Source of the DNA: Alphaproteobacteria bacterium
GTDB lineage: Bacteria > Pseudomonadota > Alphaproteobacteria > Rickettsiales > SXRF01
NCBI GenBank assembly: GCA_025362975.1
Contig: JANYES010000021.1
Span: 248,001-312,000 of the forward strand
DNA: 64,000 bases
Direction of reading: 5' to 3'
Under the pieces are notes generated by a model. The model was not told the origin of the DNA and ran no database searches. It saw only the letters and a list, made by a program, of their open reading frames with translations. Below, in pieces: positions 27,888 through 39,557 of this stretch. How positions within the stretch are numbered: position 1 is the stretch's first letter; every line of letters starts with the position of its first letter. Made by a program: the position numbers and the translations under genes.

Positions 27888-29255
27888 ATGAGCACAAAGC
27901 CTAAATTACAGTACTGGACCCCCGATAGCTGGAGGAACTTCCCTATCAAGCAGCAGCCTATTTATAAAAATAATGCGGTTTTAGAAGGGGTTGAGAAGTC
28001 TTTGTCGAACCTGCCGGGGCTGGCCTCGCCGGGGGAATCGCGCGCGCTGAAACGCGAGCTGGCGGACGCGGCATTTGGGAAGGCGTTTTTGCTGCAAGGT
28101 GGCGATTGCGCGGAAAGCTTTGCGGAATTTTCGGAAGATAATTTGAAGAATTTCTTCCGGGTGCTGTTGCAGATGACGATGGCGCTGATGTATGGCGCGA
28201 GTTGCCCGGTGGTGAAAGTCGGGCGTATCGCGGGGCAGTTTGCCAAGCCGCGTTCGGAAAACACCGAGACGAAAGATGGGCAGGAACTGCCCGCGTATCG
28301 CGGCGATATGGTCAATGGGATGGATTTCGAGGGCGTGGGCCGGGAGCCGGACCCGGAACGCCTGTTGCGCGCTTATTATCAGGGCGCGGCGACGCTGAAC
28401 TTTTTGCGCACTTTGGCGCGCGGCGGGTATTCTTCGCTGAAACAGATCAATCGGTGGAACATGGAATTTGTGCACTCGTCTTCGCAGGGCAAGCGCTTTC
28501 AGGAACTGATTGACCGAATTAATGAATGTATCGGCTTTATTCAGGCATGCCGTTTGCCGCTGGATGAGGTGGAGGAGTTTTCGGAAGCCAGCTTCTTTAC
28601 GTCGCATGAGGCGTTGCTGCTGGGGTATGAGTCGTCCCTCACCCGCTTTGATGAAACGGATGGGAAATGGTATGCTGCTTCGGCGCATATGCTGTGGATC
28701 GGGGACCGCACGCGCGACCCGAATGAAGCGCATGTGGAGTTTTTACGCGGTGTAGCAAATCCGATTGGGTGCAAGGTCGGGCCAAGCATGACGGTGGATG
28801 GGTTGCTGAAACTGATCGATGTGCTGAACCCGGAGAATGAGGCGGGACGGTTGACGCTGATTTCGCGCATGGGCTCGGGCAAGATCGCCGAGCTGTTGCC
28901 GCCGCTGATTCGGGCGGTAAAAAAAGAAGGCCGCAATGTGGTGTGGGCGTGTGACCCGATGCATGGGAATACGATTAAATCGCCCAACGGGTACAAGACG
29001 CGCAAGTTTACGGATATCCTCGCCGAGGTGCGGCAGTTTTTTGCCATTCATAAGGCGGAAGGCACGTTTGCAGGTGGGGTCCATTTTGAAATGACTGGGC
29101 AGGATGTAACCGAGTGCCTCGGCGGTGCGCAGGCGATTTCGGAGATCAATTTGTCGGACCGTTATCATACGCATTGCGACCCGCGGTTAAACGCTTCGCA
29201 GTCGCTGGAGCTGGCGTTTTTAATTGCTGAGACGCTTGTAAAACAAAAGAATTAA
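27888..29255 (+). CDS. Class II 3-deoxy-7-phosphoheptulonate synthase
   Basis: [60 protein letters not shown]. Confidence 0.95.
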   Translation: MSTKPKLQYWTPDSWRNFPIKQQPIYKNNAVLEGVEKSLSNLPGLASPGESRALKRELADAAFGKAFLLQGGDCAESFAEFSEDNLKNFFRVLLQMTMALMYGASCPVVKVGRIAGQFAKPRSENTETKDGQELPAYRGDMVNGMDFEGVGREPDPERLLRAYYQGAATLNFLRTLARGGYSSLKQINRWNMEFVHSSSQGKRFQELIDRINECIGFIQACRLPLDEVEEFSEASFFTSHEALLLGYESSLTRFDETDGKWYAASAHMLWIGDRTRDPNEAHVEFLRGVANPIGCKVGPSMTVDGLLKLIDVLNPENEAGRLTLISRMGSGKIAELLPPLIRAVKKEGRNVVWACDPMHGNTIKSPNGYKTRKFTDILAEVRQFFAIHKAEGTFAGGVHFEMTGQDVTECLGGAQAISEINLSDRYHTHCDPRLNASQSLELAFLIAETLVKQKN

Positions 29256-29264
29256 TATCCCGGC

Positions 29265-29293
29265 TTGACGCAATAGGTGGGGCTGCTTATGGT
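29265..29293 (+). promoter_or_regulatory. Possible sigma70-type promoter TTGACG-N17-TATGGT
   Basis: Read directly; 28 bp upstream of the TTG-started ORF at 29322. Confidence 0.4.
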
Positions 29294-29321
29294 TAATTTG
29301 CATTTACCGTAGGGGGGCCAA

Positions 29322-29714
29322 TTGCAACACGATTCACCAGTAAAAAAAGCTCGCAGGTATCTCACGTGCATCATGCATGAGGTGGACCAGAACATGACCG
29401 ACGAGTTACGCGAATCGTTTCCCGATTATTGTGAAGAGGTAGAGACCACGCTCGACCAGTGCGACATCCTGCTCGATGAAGCGTTCGTGCACGGCGAAGA
29501 CCGCGAGGAGCGGCGAATGATGGCGAGTAATTTTTTGAACCGGCTCGGCGTGCTGAAATCGAATCTTGAAGATCCGACGCCCGGTGCGGCGTTTGCAATC
29601 AACACAACGCTGGTGAGCGCAGCACTCGATGCGTTGAACAAAGCAATCTATAAAAATTTTCGCGTGCGCGCGCAAAGCAGCGACGACGATTCTCCGGGCT
29701 TCGCCATGCATTAA
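29322..29714 (+). CDS. Hypothetical protein (130 aa)
   Basis: ORF with coherent acidic/helical composition; no recognised family. Confidence 0.6.
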   Translation: MQHDSPVKKARRYLTCIMHEVDQNMTDELRESFPDYCEEVETTLDQCDILLDEAFVHGEDREERRMMASNFLNRLGVLKSNLEDPTPGAAFAINTTLVSAALDALNKAIYKNFRVRAQSSDDDSPGFAMH

Positions 29715-29780
29715 TGTTATTGATGGATGCGTGATTTGCAGTTACTATCGTAAGTCCAATTCATATTTAAGGAGATCCAC

Positions 29781-30053
29781 ATGGCAAAAGCAAAAGTGGG
29801 CGGCGTTGCCGTCGATCAATTGAAAAGCATCATCGGGCGCGTTGAGAAGCTTGAAGAAGAAAAAGCAGGCATTTCCGCCGATATCCGCGACGTGTTCGCG
29901 GAAGCAAAAGGCAATGGCTTCGATGTGAAAGCCATTCGCTCGATCATCAAGATCCGCAAGATGGACGCTTCGGAACGCGAAGAAGCGGAAACCATTCTCG
30001 ATACGTACCTGCTGGCGCTCGGCATGGTGCCGGAATTTGAAGAAGCGGCTTAG
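29781..30053 (+). CDS. gapR: GapR-family (DUF2312) DNA-binding protein
   Basis: GVAVDQLKSIIGRVEKLEEEKAGISADIRDVFAEAKGNGFDVKAIRSIIKIRKMD. Confidence 0.93.
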   Translation: MAKAKVGGVAVDQLKSIIGRVEKLEEEKAGISADIRDVFAEAKGNGFDVKAIRSIIKIRKMDASEREEAETILDTYLLALGMVPEFEEAA

Positions 30054-30077
30054 GCCGCTCAACGATACATGTTGAAA

Positions 30078-30104
30078 AGCCCCTCTTCGGAGGGGCTTTT
30101 TTTT
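30078..30104 (+). terminator. Rho-independent terminator
   Basis: AGCCCCTC TTCG GAGGGGCT TTTTTTT. Confidence 0.95.
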
Positions 30105-30148
30105 AGTTCTTTACATGGGGTGGGAACGAAGAACGATCGAAAGTGGTT

Positions 30149-30853
30149 TTATTTCAGGCTTGCAAAAATTTCTTTAGCGGCCTGCGCAGGGCTGGTGCTT
30201 CCTGTGATGGGCCTGCCGATAACGAGATAATCAGCGCCTCTATCCATCGCTTCTTTTGGAGTCAGTACGCGTTTCTGGTCAGCCGCTTCGGAACCGGCAG
30301 GGCGGATGCCGGGGACGATAAGCTTGAAGTCTTTGCCGCAGGCGCGTTTGATGGCTTCGATTTCGTGCGGGGAGCAGACGACGCCGTCTAGGCGGGAGGC
30401 TTGGGCGAGTTCGGCAAGTCGGACAACCTGGTCGGATACTTGCAAGGATACGCCGATAGAAGACAGGTCGTTCTGGTCGAGGCTAGTGAGGATGGTGACG
30501 CCGACGACCATCGGCCGGGCTTTGCCGGTTTTGGCGGCGTTTTCGCTGACCGCTTCGGCAGCGGCTTGCATCATGGCTTTGCCGCCAGCGGTGTGGATGG
30601 TCATCAGGAACGTGTCGATGGCGGCGGTGGCTTTGATGGCTTTGGCGACGGTGTGGGGGATGTCGTGGAATTTCAGATCAAGGAAGACGGGGAATTCGGG
30701 GCTGGCGATCTGGGAGACACCGGCGGCACCGTGGGCGGTGAAGAATTCGAGGCCGAGTTTGAGGGAACCGACATGGCCCCTCACCTGCGCGGCGAGGGTT
30801 TTGGCTGCTGCTATGTCGGTGGTGTCGACAGCGCAGATGATGGGATTTTGCAT
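30149..30853 (-). CDS. pyrF: Orotidine 5'-phosphate decarboxylase
   Basis: VFLDLKFHDIPHTVAKA; VPGIRPAG; DYLVIGRPITGS. Confidence 0.96.
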   Translation of the reverse strand: MQNPIICAVDTTDIAAAKTLAAQVRGHVGSLKLGLEFFTAHGAAGVSQIASPEFPVFLDLKFHDIPHTVAKAIKATAAIDTFLMTIHTAGGKAMMQAAAEAVSENAAKTGKARPMVVGVTILTSLDQNDLSSIGVSLQVSDQVVRLAELAQASRLDGVVCSPHEIEAIKRACGKDFKLIVPGIRPAGSEAADQKRVLTPKEAMDRGADYLVIGRPITGSTSPAQAAKEIFASLK

Positions 30854-30955
30854 GGAGCGTCCTTTTTCAAGGATATAACCATATTGCTATGCGGTTGACA
30901 ATGCTGTGGGTAATAAAAACATTTACAACGGGTTGGCGCAGGTCGGGAGAATTAA

Positions 30956-32296
30956 TTATTCAAAAGAATAAACGGTTTCACCGGCCACAATTGTGCGTAC
31001 CGCCCTGCCCTGTACTTCCCAGTCGTCGAAGGGGGAGTTGAGGGATTTGCTGTTGAATTGTTTGGGGTCGAGCAGCCATTTGGTGTTGAGGTCGATCAGG
31101 GTTAGATCGGCGCGGGCGCCTTTTTTTAGGCGGCCTAAGGGCTGGTTGATGATGTCGGCGGGTTTGTAGGTCATGGCGGCGATGACGTCGCGTAAGGGGA
31201 TGAGGCCTTTGTGGTAGAGCGCGAGTGATAAGGGGAGCATGGTTTCTAAGCCGACAATGCCGTTGGAGGCGGACGCAAGGGGGACGCGCTTGTGTTCCTG
31301 ATCGTGGGGGGCGTGGTCGGTGGCGATGGCGTCGATGGTGCCATCTTTCAGGCCTTCGATGACGGCGATGCGGTCTTTTTCAGCGCGTAGCGGCGGGTTC
31401 ATTTTGCTGAAGGTGCGGTAGCCGAGGACGGCTTCGTCGGTGAGGGTAAAGTGGTGCGGGGCGGCTTCGCAGGTGACGCGCAGGCCTTTTTGCTTGGCGC
31501 GACGCACGGCGTCGATGGCTTCGGCGGTGGAGATGTGGAGCACGTGGTAGCGCCCGCCGGTGAGTTCGGTGAGAATGATGTCGCGCTCGACCATGACGGC
31601 TTCGGCGGCGTTGGGGCAACCGCCGACGCCTAGGTGGGCAGAGATTTTGCCTTCGTTCATGCACGAGCCAGCGGAGAGGTTTAGGTCCTCGGCGTGCTGG
31701 GCGATGGGGATGCCGAATTCCTTAGAATAGGTGAGCGCTTTGCGCATGACGCCAGCGTTCATGACCGGCAGGCCGTCATCGGTGAAACCGACGGCCCCGG
31801 CTTCCATAAGCAGGCCCATTTCGGTGATTTCCTGACCCTTCATGCCTTTACTGATGGCACCGTAGGGCAGCACGTTGACGTAGGCGGTTTCGCGGGCGCG
31901 TTTGTAGATGAAGGTGACGACGGAGACGTCGTCGATCACGGGTTTGGTGTTGGGCATGCAGACCACGGTGGTGACACCGCCCGATGCTGCGGATTTGCTG
32001 CCGGTGGCGATGGTTTCTTTGTATTCTTCGCCGGGCTCGCGGAAATGGACCTGGATATCGAGCAGGCCGGGGGTGAGCATGTGGCCTTTACAGTCGATCA
32101 CGGTGATACCTTCGGGGACGCCGTCGTTAAAGAGCGAAGGACCGAAATCGGCGATGGTGGTGCCGCTGGTGAGGAGTGCACCTTTTTGGTCGAGGCCTGA
32201 TTCGGGGTCGTAGAGGCGGGCATTGATGTAGGCGACTTTGTGGTCGGGGCCGATGTTGTGGGTTGGCAGGGCGAAATGGGTGTGATTAGCGGTCAT
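30956..32296 (-). CDS. pyrC: Dihydroorotase
   Basis: GLLDIQVHFREPGEEYKETIATGSKSAASGGVTTVVCMPNT; DAIATDHAPHD. Confidence 0.94.
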   Translation of the reverse strand: MTANHTHFALPTHNIGPDHKVAYINARLYDPESGLDQKGALLTSGTTIADFGPSLFNDGVPEGITVIDCKGHMLTPGLLDIQVHFREPGEEYKETIATGSKSAASGGVTTVVCMPNTKPVIDDVSVVTFIYKRARETAYVNVLPYGAISKGMKGQEITEMGLLMEAGAVGFTDDGLPVMNAGVMRKALTYSKEFGIPIAQHAEDLNLSAGSCMNEGKISAHLGVGGCPNAAEAVMVERDIILTELTGGRYHVLHISTAEAIDAVRRAKQKGLRVTCEAAPHHFTLTDEAVLGYRTFSKMNPPLRAEKDRIAVIEGLKDGTIDAIATDHAPHDQEHKRVPLASASNGIVGLETMLPLSLALYHKGLIPLRDVIAAMTYKPADIINQPLGRLKKGARADLTLIDLNTKWLLDPKQFNSKSLNSPFDDWEVQGRAVRTIVAGETVYSFE

Positions 32297-33788
32297 AGGG
32301 GTTCTCAGTTTGATTTATAGTAGGTATACGCACAAAAACCTCCGTGCGCAAAAAATTTATTGCCCCGGTGACATATTCTTTCGGGTATTGCAGGGTTTCG
32401 AAGGAGCTGTAGTAGCTGCGCAGATGGGGGGTGGGCACCATGCGGCCGGGCATGACGGCGGCGAAGCGGCCGGATTCGAGGGACTGGGTCAGCTCTTTTT
32501 CGAAGTCTTTCTTAATGTAATCGCGGGTTTTCAAGTCGGCGCGGATGAGATCGAAGGCGGCCATCCCCAGCGTGAAGGATTTTTTGCCGACGCGGGTCTG
32601 GACGAACTGGAGTTCGGGCATGAGGATGTCGCCGTCGATTTCGGAGAGTTTTTCGAGGAACTTATTGCCGGTTTCGATGGAGGCGAAATTAGGGATGAGC
32701 GGGTTGGGGTTGTAAAGCAGGATGGCAAGTTGGAGGATGAGTGCGAGGGTTAAGCCGGTGGTGAGAAACGGGTCGTTGCGGGTTTTGGCGTAGCCTAGGG
32801 CTAGGCCGCCGAGTAAGGCAAGCAGGAAATGGGCGGGCATGAGGACGTTGATGTAGCCGTAGCCGTGCAGGCGGGCGACGTAGGCGGCGGTAATGGCGCC
32901 GGTGGAAAGGCTTGCGTATTTCAGGGCTTGTTTGGGGTTTTTCAGAGAGGTGAGGATGATGAAAGCAGGGGCGGCGAGGCAGAGTATGGTCAGGGCGTCG
33001 AAGAGGTCGCCGTGCCAGAATTGGTGGATCATGGCGTGGACCATTTCATGGCCGGCGGGCACGCGGTAGGTGTAGAAGATGAACCAGCCGTTGGAGGCGT
33101 ACTCGTAGAGGGCGATGGCGGGGATTAATGTGGCGGCGAAAATGGTGAGGGTCAGTATGGATTTGCGGCGGTCGGTATAGAGGCCGCAGACGAAGACGGG
33201 GAGCAGGATGATCAGGGCAGATTGTTTAGTGAAGAAGGCGATGGTGGCGAGGATTCCGGCGGTGATGGCGCTGCGGCTGGTGTGGTAATGAGTGTAGGTG
33301 TAGGCGCTGAAGAAGGTGAGGAATAACGCGAGGCTGTCGACGCGGGCGTTGTCGAACCAGCGGCCGCTCAGGCGGTAAGTGGCGAAGAAGAGTCCTGCGC
33401 CGATGAGGCCGGATTTCCAGTCGTGGTTTTCTTTGCGTATCCATGCGTAGACTACCCAGCCAGCACCGAGGGCGGAGAGTGTGGAGACGAGGCGCGCGGG
33501 ATAGAAGCCGACGCCGGTGAGTTTGGCGATGAGTGCGGACACATAGAAATATAAGGGCGTGTAGATGTAGGGGACGTATTCGATGGAGGGTTTGGTGTAG
33601 AAGGGTTTGCCTTCTTCGATGCGCTGAATGACGTCAATGCTCTGGCCTTCCATCCATTCCAGGTTGAAGGGGTATGGCATGGAGGAAAACGCTACGTAGA
33701 CGAAGGCGAGGATGAACCATGCGGCGAGTGCGGCGCAGGTATATTCGATGGCGGCGCAAGCCTTTTGGGCTGCGTTAGTGGCGGTCAT
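32286..33788 (-). CDS. Polytopic membrane protein, probable GT-C/ArnT-like glycosyltransferase
   Basis: 500 aa multi-TM; overlaps pyrB stop and pyrC start. Confidence 0.6.
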   Translation of the reverse strand: MTATNAAQKACAAIEYTCAALAAWFILAFVYVAFSSMPYPFNLEWMEGQSIDVIQRIEEGKPFYTKPSIEYVPYIYTPLYFYVSALIAKLTGVGFYPARLVSTLSALGAGWVVYAWIRKENHDWKSGLIGAGLFFATYRLSGRWFDNARVDSLALFLTFFSAYTYTHYHTSRSAITAGILATIAFFTKQSALIILLPVFVCGLYTDRRKSILTLTIFAATLIPAIALYEYASNGWFIFYTYRVPAGHEMVHAMIHQFWHGDLFDALTILCLAAPAFIILTSLKNPKQALKYASLSTGAITAAYVARLHGYGYINVLMPAHFLLALLGGLALGYAKTRNDPFLTTGLTLALILQLAILLYNPNPLIPNFASIETGNKFLEKLSEIDGDILMPELQFVQTRVGKKSFTLGMAAFDLIRADLKTRDYIKKDFEKELTQSLESGRFAAVMPGRMVPTPHLRSYYSSFETLQYPKEYVTGAINFLRTEVFVRIPTINQTENPYDR

Positions 33789-34741
33789 CCGTGGTCATGA
33801 AGCAGGAATTCCAGGGCGGCCTGGCGCACGGCGACGCCCATTTCAACCTGCTGCAGGATAACGCTGCGGTTTAAATCGTCGGCGAGTTTGCTGTCGATTT
33901 CGACGCCGCGGTTGATGGGGCCGGGATGCATGATGAGCGCGTCGGGCTTGGCGTAGGAAAGCTTTTCCTCGTTGAGGCCCCAGAAGTGGAAATATTCGCG
34001 CACGCTGGGGATGAAATTGCCTTCCATACGTTCGAGCTGGAGGCGCAGCATTATGATGATGTCGCAGCCCTTGAGGCCTTTGCGCATGTCGTGGAACGGT
34101 TCGACGCCGAAGGATTCCGGGCAGGACGGCATGAGCGTCGGCGGGGCGATAATGCGGACTTTCGCACCGAGCATGTTGAGGAGTTTAATGTTGGAGCGAG
34201 CAACGCGGCTGTGCAGGATGTCGCCGCAGATGGCGACTTGCAGGCCTTCGATTTTGCCCTTGTGCTGCATGATGGTGAGTGCGTCGAGGAGCGCTTGGGT
34301 AGGGTGTTCGTGCATACCGTCGCCGCCGTTGATGACGGAGCAGTTGACTTTTTGCGCAAGCAGGTGGCAGGCGCCGGATTCCGGATGGCGCATGGCGATG
34401 CAGTCGGGGTGCATGGCGTTGATGGTCATGGCGGTGTCGATGAGGGTTTCGCCTTTTTTAACCGAGGAGCTGGCGACGGTCATGTTGATGACGTCGGCGC
34501 CGAGGCGTTTGCCAGCGAGTTCAAACGATGTGCGCGTGCGCGTGGAATTTTCGTAGAATAGGTTGATGATGGTGCGGCCCTTGAGGATCGGGTGCTTTTT
34601 GTCCTGATGGCGGTTGTTCTCGATGTAGAACATGGCACGATCGAGAATGCGGAACACGTCCTCGCGGCTTAAATCTTCGATGCCGAGGAGGTGGCGGTGG
34701 GTGCTGCCGTTGGCGGCTGTGTGGGTGGAATGTACGTTCAT
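33785..34741 (-). CDS. pyrB: Aspartate carbamoyltransferase catalytic subunit
   Basis: [37 protein letters not shown]. Confidence 0.95.
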   Translation of the reverse strand: MNVHSTHTAANGSTHRHLLGIEDLSREDVFRILDRAMFYIENNRHQDKKHPILKGRTIINLFYENSTRTRTSFELAGKRLGADVINMTVASSSVKKGETLIDTAMTINAMHPDCIAMRHPESGACHLLAQKVNCSVINGGDGMHEHPTQALLDALTIMQHKGKIEGLQVAICGDILHSRVARSNIKLLNMLGAKVRIIAPPTLMPSCPESFGVEPFHDMRKGLKGCDIIIMLRLQLERMEGNFIPSVREYFHFWGLNEEKLSYAKPDALIMHPGPINRGVEIDSKLADDLNRSVILQQVEMGVAVRQAALEFLLHDHG

Positions 34742-34819
34742 GCGCAGTACAATAATCAGGGTTTTGTGTTTAGGCAAATAATACTTGTAGTTTGCCGTTT
34801 ACGATGTAAGTTTCGGCTT

Positions 34820-35920
34820 ATGATTAAAAAATACCTTCTTTTATCAGTCCCTCCCCTTGTTATGCTGGCGCTTGTGGCCTGTAACGGCGGGCCGATGCCG
34901 GTTGATTCCAGAAAGCTGCTGGACGGTCTTGACGGCCCGAAAGTGCAGACGGTGGCAGAATCGCTGACAGAATCGGCCAAAAAGGCCGAGGCTGAGGGCA
35001 ATTACAAAATGGCGACGCAGTATTATACGCAGATCATGGATAAGAAGCCGGACGATGTGGACACCGCCTTTTCACTGGGCGAAGCGTATCGCCGCAGCGG
35101 CGACCCTGATAAGGCGATTCTTATTTATGACCGCCTGATCGCTAAGGACCCGAAGAATATCGCGGCGAAAGAAAGCAAAGGCCTTGCGCTGATTGCCAAG
35201 GGCGATTTTGAAGGCCCCACTCCGCTGTTTGAAGCGGTGATGAAGGAAGACCCGAAACGCTGGAAAACGCTGAATGCACTTGGCATCATGTTCTCGACGC
35301 GAAATTTGCAGCCGGAGGCGCAGCAGTATTTCAATGAGGCGCTGAAATATCATCCGGATAGCGCGAGCATTTATAATAATCTTGGTCTGTCACAGGCGCT
35401 GGACCGTAAGTTCGATGCGGCGATCAGCTCGCTGCTGAAAGGCTCGGCGCTGGCGAATTCGGCAACGAGCGAACGCAAGCGTATCGATTTGAATTTGGCG
35501 CTGGTATACGCGTCGGCAGGTAAGCTGGATGATGCTAAGGCATTGGCGGAAATGTATCTCGACGGTGCGGCGCTGAATAATAATCTTGGGTTGTATGCGC
35601 ACTTGGCGAAGGACGACCAGATGGCGCGCGCGTACTTGAATATGGCGCTGACGGAAAGCAAAGTGTATTACGCGAAGGCGTGGGATAATCTGCAGGATAT
35701 TACGGCGAACGGGAACGATAACACCACGCCGACGAGCGCTGCGCATACGAAAACGAAGGCGCATGCGGGCAAGAACAAAACAGCGGGCAAAGCGGAAATG
35801 CCAAATGATTTGTTCCCGTCGGCCGATGCAACGGCTCCTGCGGCGGTTTCGCCTCCTGTGGTAGCAGCTCCTAACCCCGCTCCTGCGGCAGCGGCCCCTG
35901 CCGTACCGGCGACGGAATAA
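34820..35920 (+). CDS. TPR-repeat lipoprotein (TadD/Flp pilus-like)
   Basis: MIKKYLLLSVPPLVMLALVACNGG lipobox; multiple TPR units; Pro/Ala-rich C-terminus. Confidence 0.75.
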   Translation: MIKKYLLLSVPPLVMLALVACNGGPMPVDSRKLLDGLDGPKVQTVAESLTESAKKAEAEGNYKMATQYYTQIMDKKPDDVDTAFSLGEAYRRSGDPDKAILIYDRLIAKDPKNIAAKESKGLALIAKGDFEGPTPLFEAVMKEDPKRWKTLNALGIMFSTRNLQPEAQQYFNEALKYHPDSASIYNNLGLSQALDRKFDAAISSLLKGSALANSATSERKRIDLNLALVYASAGKLDDAKALAEMYLDGAALNNNLGLYAHLAKDDQMARAYLNMALTESKVYYAKAWDNLQDITANGNDNTTPTSAAHTKTKAHAGKNKTAGKAEMPNDLFPSADATAPAAVSPPVVAAPNPAPAAAAPAVPATE

Positions 35921-35921
35921 G

Positions 35922-36350
35922 TTGAAAAATCACGCGACCATCGGCGAATATTACGCCCATTTACTGGAACAGCATCTGGATAAGGCCATCCGCAAAAAAC
36001 TTAATGAGACGAGCAGTTTTAAGAAAAAACTAGCGGGGATTGAAACGCCTGACGATGCGAAACGCAAAGGCTATGCGCCGTCGGAAACGCAGGTCGGCGA
36101 ATTGAAAGCGTGCATCACCAAGGAAGCGAATACGATCTACGGCAATACCCGGTTTTTGAACCTCGATATGCCTAAGGCCGTGCAGGAGCTGGTTGGGGAA
36201 TTGCTGCGCGCGCTGGAACCGCTGAACGATCAGTGGAAAAAGAACCGGCAGTTTTGCTTCGATAGCGCAGCGCTCAATGATTTAGCGATGGAAGCCGCCG
36301 AGCTGATCGCGGTTGAGCACGATGCGGCAAAAGTGCATTATTTCAGATAA
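35922..36350 (+). CDS. Hypothetical protein (142 aa)
   Basis: TTG-start ORF 1 nt after previous stop; 8-bp convergent overlap with hemC. Confidence 0.6.
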   Translation: MKNHATIGEYYAHLLEQHLDKAIRKKLNETSSFKKKLAGIETPDDAKRKGYAPSETQVGELKACITKEANTIYGNTRFLNLDMPKAVQELVGELLRALEPLNDQWKKNRQFCFDSAALNDLAMEAAELIAVEHDAAKVHYFR

Positions 36351-37248
36351 AGTTGGGGCCAGCGTCGGCCAGTAACGCTTCACCGGCGGCGCGGCCGGCG
36401 GTTTCGGCGTCGTCGCTGCTGGCGTTGATTTCGATTTCGCGGGAGTCGGTGCCGTCGGGGCGAATGATGAGGCCGCGGAATTTGAGGTATTTGCCGCCGA
36501 CGGTGGCGTAGCCGGCGATGGGGGTGTGGCAGGAGCCGTCGAGGGCTTGCAGGAAGGCGCGTTCGCAGAGGATGGCGGCTTCGGTTTCGATGTGGGCGAG
36601 TGGGGAAAGTAATTCCAGAATTGCGGCGTCGTTTTCTCGGCATTCGATGCCGATGGCGCCTTGCCCGATGGCGGGGAGGAAATCATCGGTGGAAAGCGTG
36701 GTGCCGGGGCTGTCGAAGAGTTTGAGACGGTTGAGGCCTGCGACTGCGAGCATGGTTGCGTCCATGTCGCCGTTTTGGAGTTTGCTGAGGCGGGTTTGGA
36801 CGTTACCCCGCAGGGGTACAATTTCGATGTCGGGGCGGAGCATTTTTAACTGGGCGGCGCGGCGTAGCGACGAGGTGCCGAAGCGGGCGTTTTGCGGGAG
36901 GTCGTCGAAGGTTTGGATGCCATTGCCGACGAGGCGGTCGCGGGGGTCTTCGCGTTTTAGGATGCAGCCTAGGGTGAGGCTGTCGGGAAGCAGGGTCTGC
37001 ATGTCTTTGACGGAGTGGACGGCGATGTCGATGCGGCGGTCCAGCAGGGCTTCTTCGATTTCCTTGGTGAACAGGCCCTTGCCGCCTACTTCGGAGAGCG
37101 GGCGGTCTAAGATGGCGTCACCGGTGGTGGTCATGGTGACAAGTTCGACGTCGATGCCGGGATGGGCGGCCAACAGCAAATCGCGCACTTCGTTGGCCTG
37201 AGCTAGCGCCAGCGGGCTTTTGCGGGTTCCGATCTTGATGGAAGGCAT
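36343..37248 (-). CDS. hemC: Porphobilinogen deaminase
   Basis: IKIGTRKSPLALAQANEVRDLL; VHSVKDMQT. Confidence 0.96.
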   Translation of the reverse strand: MPSIKIGTRKSPLALAQANEVRDLLLAAHPGIDVELVTMTTTGDAILDRPLSEVGGKGLFTKEIEEALLDRRIDIAVHSVKDMQTLLPDSLTLGCILKREDPRDRLVGNGIQTFDDLPQNARFGTSSLRRAAQLKMLRPDIEIVPLRGNVQTRLSKLQNGDMDATMLAVAGLNRLKLFDSPGTTLSTDDFLPAIGQGAIGIECRENDAAILELLSPLAHIETEAAILCERAFLQALDGSCHTPIAGYATVGGKYLKFRGLIIRPDGTDSREIEINASSDDAETAGRAAGEALLADAGPNFI

Positions 37249-37324
37249 GGTTTTTCCTGTGTTTTTCGAATGGCAGATAATAAAGTCTTGCCATCGTATG
37301 TAAACTCTATTCTTTTACGCGCCT

Positions 37325-38341
37325 ATGACACTGATTTTAGGCATTGAAACCAGTTGCGACGAAACGGCGGCGGCAGTGATTACCGGCGAGCGCGAGATTC
37401 GTTCCAACGTGGTGCTTTCGCAGATCGAGGCGCATGTGCCGTATGGCGGCGTGGTGCCAGAGATCGCAGCGCGCGCGCATCTGGACCATATCGAAGATGT
37501 GGTGGCAAGAGCGATGGACGATGCAGGGGTTAGCTTGCAGGAGTTGGACGCTATTGCGGTAACCGGCGGGCCGGGATTGATCGGCGGGGTGATTGTGGGC
37601 GTGATGACGGCGAAGGCGATTGCATCGGTGACGGGCAAGCCATTTATTGCGGTGAATCATCTGGAGGGGCATGCGCTGACGGTGCGGCTGACCCATGATG
37701 TGCCGTTTCCGTTTTTGTTGTTGTTAGTTTCGGGCGGGCATTGCCAGTTTTTGATTGTGAAGAATGTCGGCGAATATGAAAAACTTGGTGGCACGATGGA
37801 TGATGCGCTCGGGGAAGCGTTCGATAAGACGGCGAAAATGATGGGGCTGGATTATCCGGGCGGACCGGCGGTGGAGAAATTGGCGCGAAGCGGGGATGAG
37901 CGAGCGTATACGTTCCCGGTGCCGCTTAAAGGGCGTGAGGGATGTGATTTTTCGTTTTCGGGGTTGAAGACGGCGGTGCGGTTGAAGGTGCAGGAGATCG
38001 GGGCGGTGGATGAACGGCAGATGGCGGATATTTGCGCGTCGTTCCAGTATACGGTGGGGATTAGCGTGGCGGACAGGACGCGACATGCCATGCAGGTGTT
38101 TTGTGAGCGGTATCCGAAGGCGAAGCATTTCGTGCTCGCGGGCGGGGTGGCGGCGAATCAGTATGTGCGCGGAAAGTTAGAAACGGTGGCGGCGGAATTT
38201 GGGATGGAGCTGGTGGCGCCGCCGATTAAATTATGCACGGATAACGCGGCGATGATTGCGTGGGCAGGGCTGGAGCGGTTCCGGCTGGGTATGCTCGATG
38301 AGCTGAATTTTGAGCCGAGGGCACGTTGGCCGCTTAGTTAA
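37325..38341 (+). CDS. tsaD: tRNA N6-adenosine threonylcarbamoyltransferase TsaD
   Basis: [41 protein letters not shown]. Confidence 0.97.
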   Translation: MTLILGIETSCDETAAAVITGEREIRSNVVLSQIEAHVPYGGVVPEIAARAHLDHIEDVVARAMDDAGVSLQELDAIAVTGGPGLIGGVIVGVMTAKAIASVTGKPFIAVNHLEGHALTVRLTHDVPFPFLLLLVSGGHCQFLIVKNVGEYEKLGGTMDDALGEAFDKTAKMMGLDYPGGPAVEKLARSGDERAYTFPVPLKGREGCDFSFSGLKTAVRLKVQEIGAVDERQMADICASFQYTVGISVADRTRHAMQVFCERYPKAKHFVLAGGVAANQYVRGKLETVAAEFGMELVAPPIKLCTDNAAMIAWAGLERFRLGMLDELNFEPRARWPLS

Positions 38342-38424
38342 GTTATTGATTTTTCATTAACCAAGAGCCAGCAAAGGTTAATACCCTTAATAATATTGTA
38401 GCAATACTTTGCTATAATGATTTC

Positions 38425-39537
38425 ATGGCTGATGAAAAAAAAGGCGTATTTTCCACACTGAAATCTGCGGGCGTGAAAGCCGGCAACACTATTACCGACA
38501 CCACGAAAAAAAATGTGGCGGTGGTTGATAAAAAACGCGTGGAATTAGGTGGTCGCATTGGCGACGCGGTGGTTGCGCGGGCCGATAAGCAGACGACGAC
38601 GCCGCACGATATGGCACATAGCCTGTCCGATGCGATCAGGCTTGGCAGCAGCAGCGAGTGCAAACTGACCGCCGAGGAAATCGACGAGTGTGCCAAGTTC
38701 AATGAAATGGCGTTCCGGTACGGCGAAGCCCATACGCAGCTTGGCACGCAGATTACGGCAAACCCCGAACGTTATACGGTGGCGGAATTCAGCCGCACGG
38801 GTGCGTATATCGATGCGTTTATCGTGAAAGGCAAAACCAACGGGCATGCGCAGGTCGTGTTCATGGGCACGAAGAGTAATGACGACTGGATGCATGATGC
38901 GAATTTCAGGCCGAAATCGCTCGATGGCGGGCCGGAAGTGGTGCATTCGGGATTCAAGAGTTATACGGAACAAATGTGGCCGAAGATCAGCAAGGAATTG
39001 CAGGGCGCTAAAAGCGTGACGTTTACCGGGCATTCGCTCGGCGGCGCGGTGGCGCAGGTGGCGACGGTGAAGTTTGCCAAGGAATCGCCGGAGGTGCCGG
39101 TGAAAGTGGTGACGTTCGGCGCGCCGCGTGTGGGGAATCAAGCATTTGCGGATACGCTGAATAGGGCGACGAAGGGCAACCACGCGCGCGTGGTGCTGGG
39201 CAAAGACCCGGTGCCGGATGCGAATCTGCATACGGCGGGGTATGTGCATACGTCCAAGCCGATTATTTTTGATGATGGCGGAATGAAAGTCGGCAAGGCG
39301 GTGGATACTGGCGATTCGGCGCGCACGATTACGGCGGGGCTGGCCAACGGGGCGCTGACGAATTTCCCGGACCATGCGGCGCGGAATTACCGCATCGCCG
39401 TGGAGTCACAGTTCGCTACGGATAAACAGAAATTGCAAGAAGCGCTGGCGAGACAGCCCAGCGCGATGCCGGAGCGGTCGGCTTCGCTGCTACCGCCGGC
39501 TCTGCCGCAGAAGGGTTTTCCTTCGCCGCAACGATAA
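38425..39537 (+). CDS. Class 3 lipase-family protein, paralogue 1
   Basis: SVTFTGHSLGGAVAQVATVKF; VVTFGAPRVGNQAFAD; no obvious signal peptide. Confidence 0.85.
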   Translation: MADEKKGVFSTLKSAGVKAGNTITDTTKKNVAVVDKKRVELGGRIGDAVVARADKQTTTPHDMAHSLSDAIRLGSSSECKLTAEEIDECAKFNEMAFRYGEAHTQLGTQITANPERYTVAEFSRTGAYIDAFIVKGKTNGHAQVVFMGTKSNDDWMHDANFRPKSLDGGPEVVHSGFKSYTEQMWPKISKELQGAKSVTFTGHSLGGAVAQVATVKFAKESPEVPVKVVTFGAPRVGNQAFADTLNRATKGNHARVVLGKDPVPDANLHTAGYVHTSKPIIFDDGGMKVGKAVDTGDSARTITAGLANGALTNFPDHAARNYRIAVESQFATDKQKLQEALARQPSAMPERSASLLPPALPQKGFPSPQR

Positions 39538-39557
39538 TCATGTCACAGGGGGAAATT

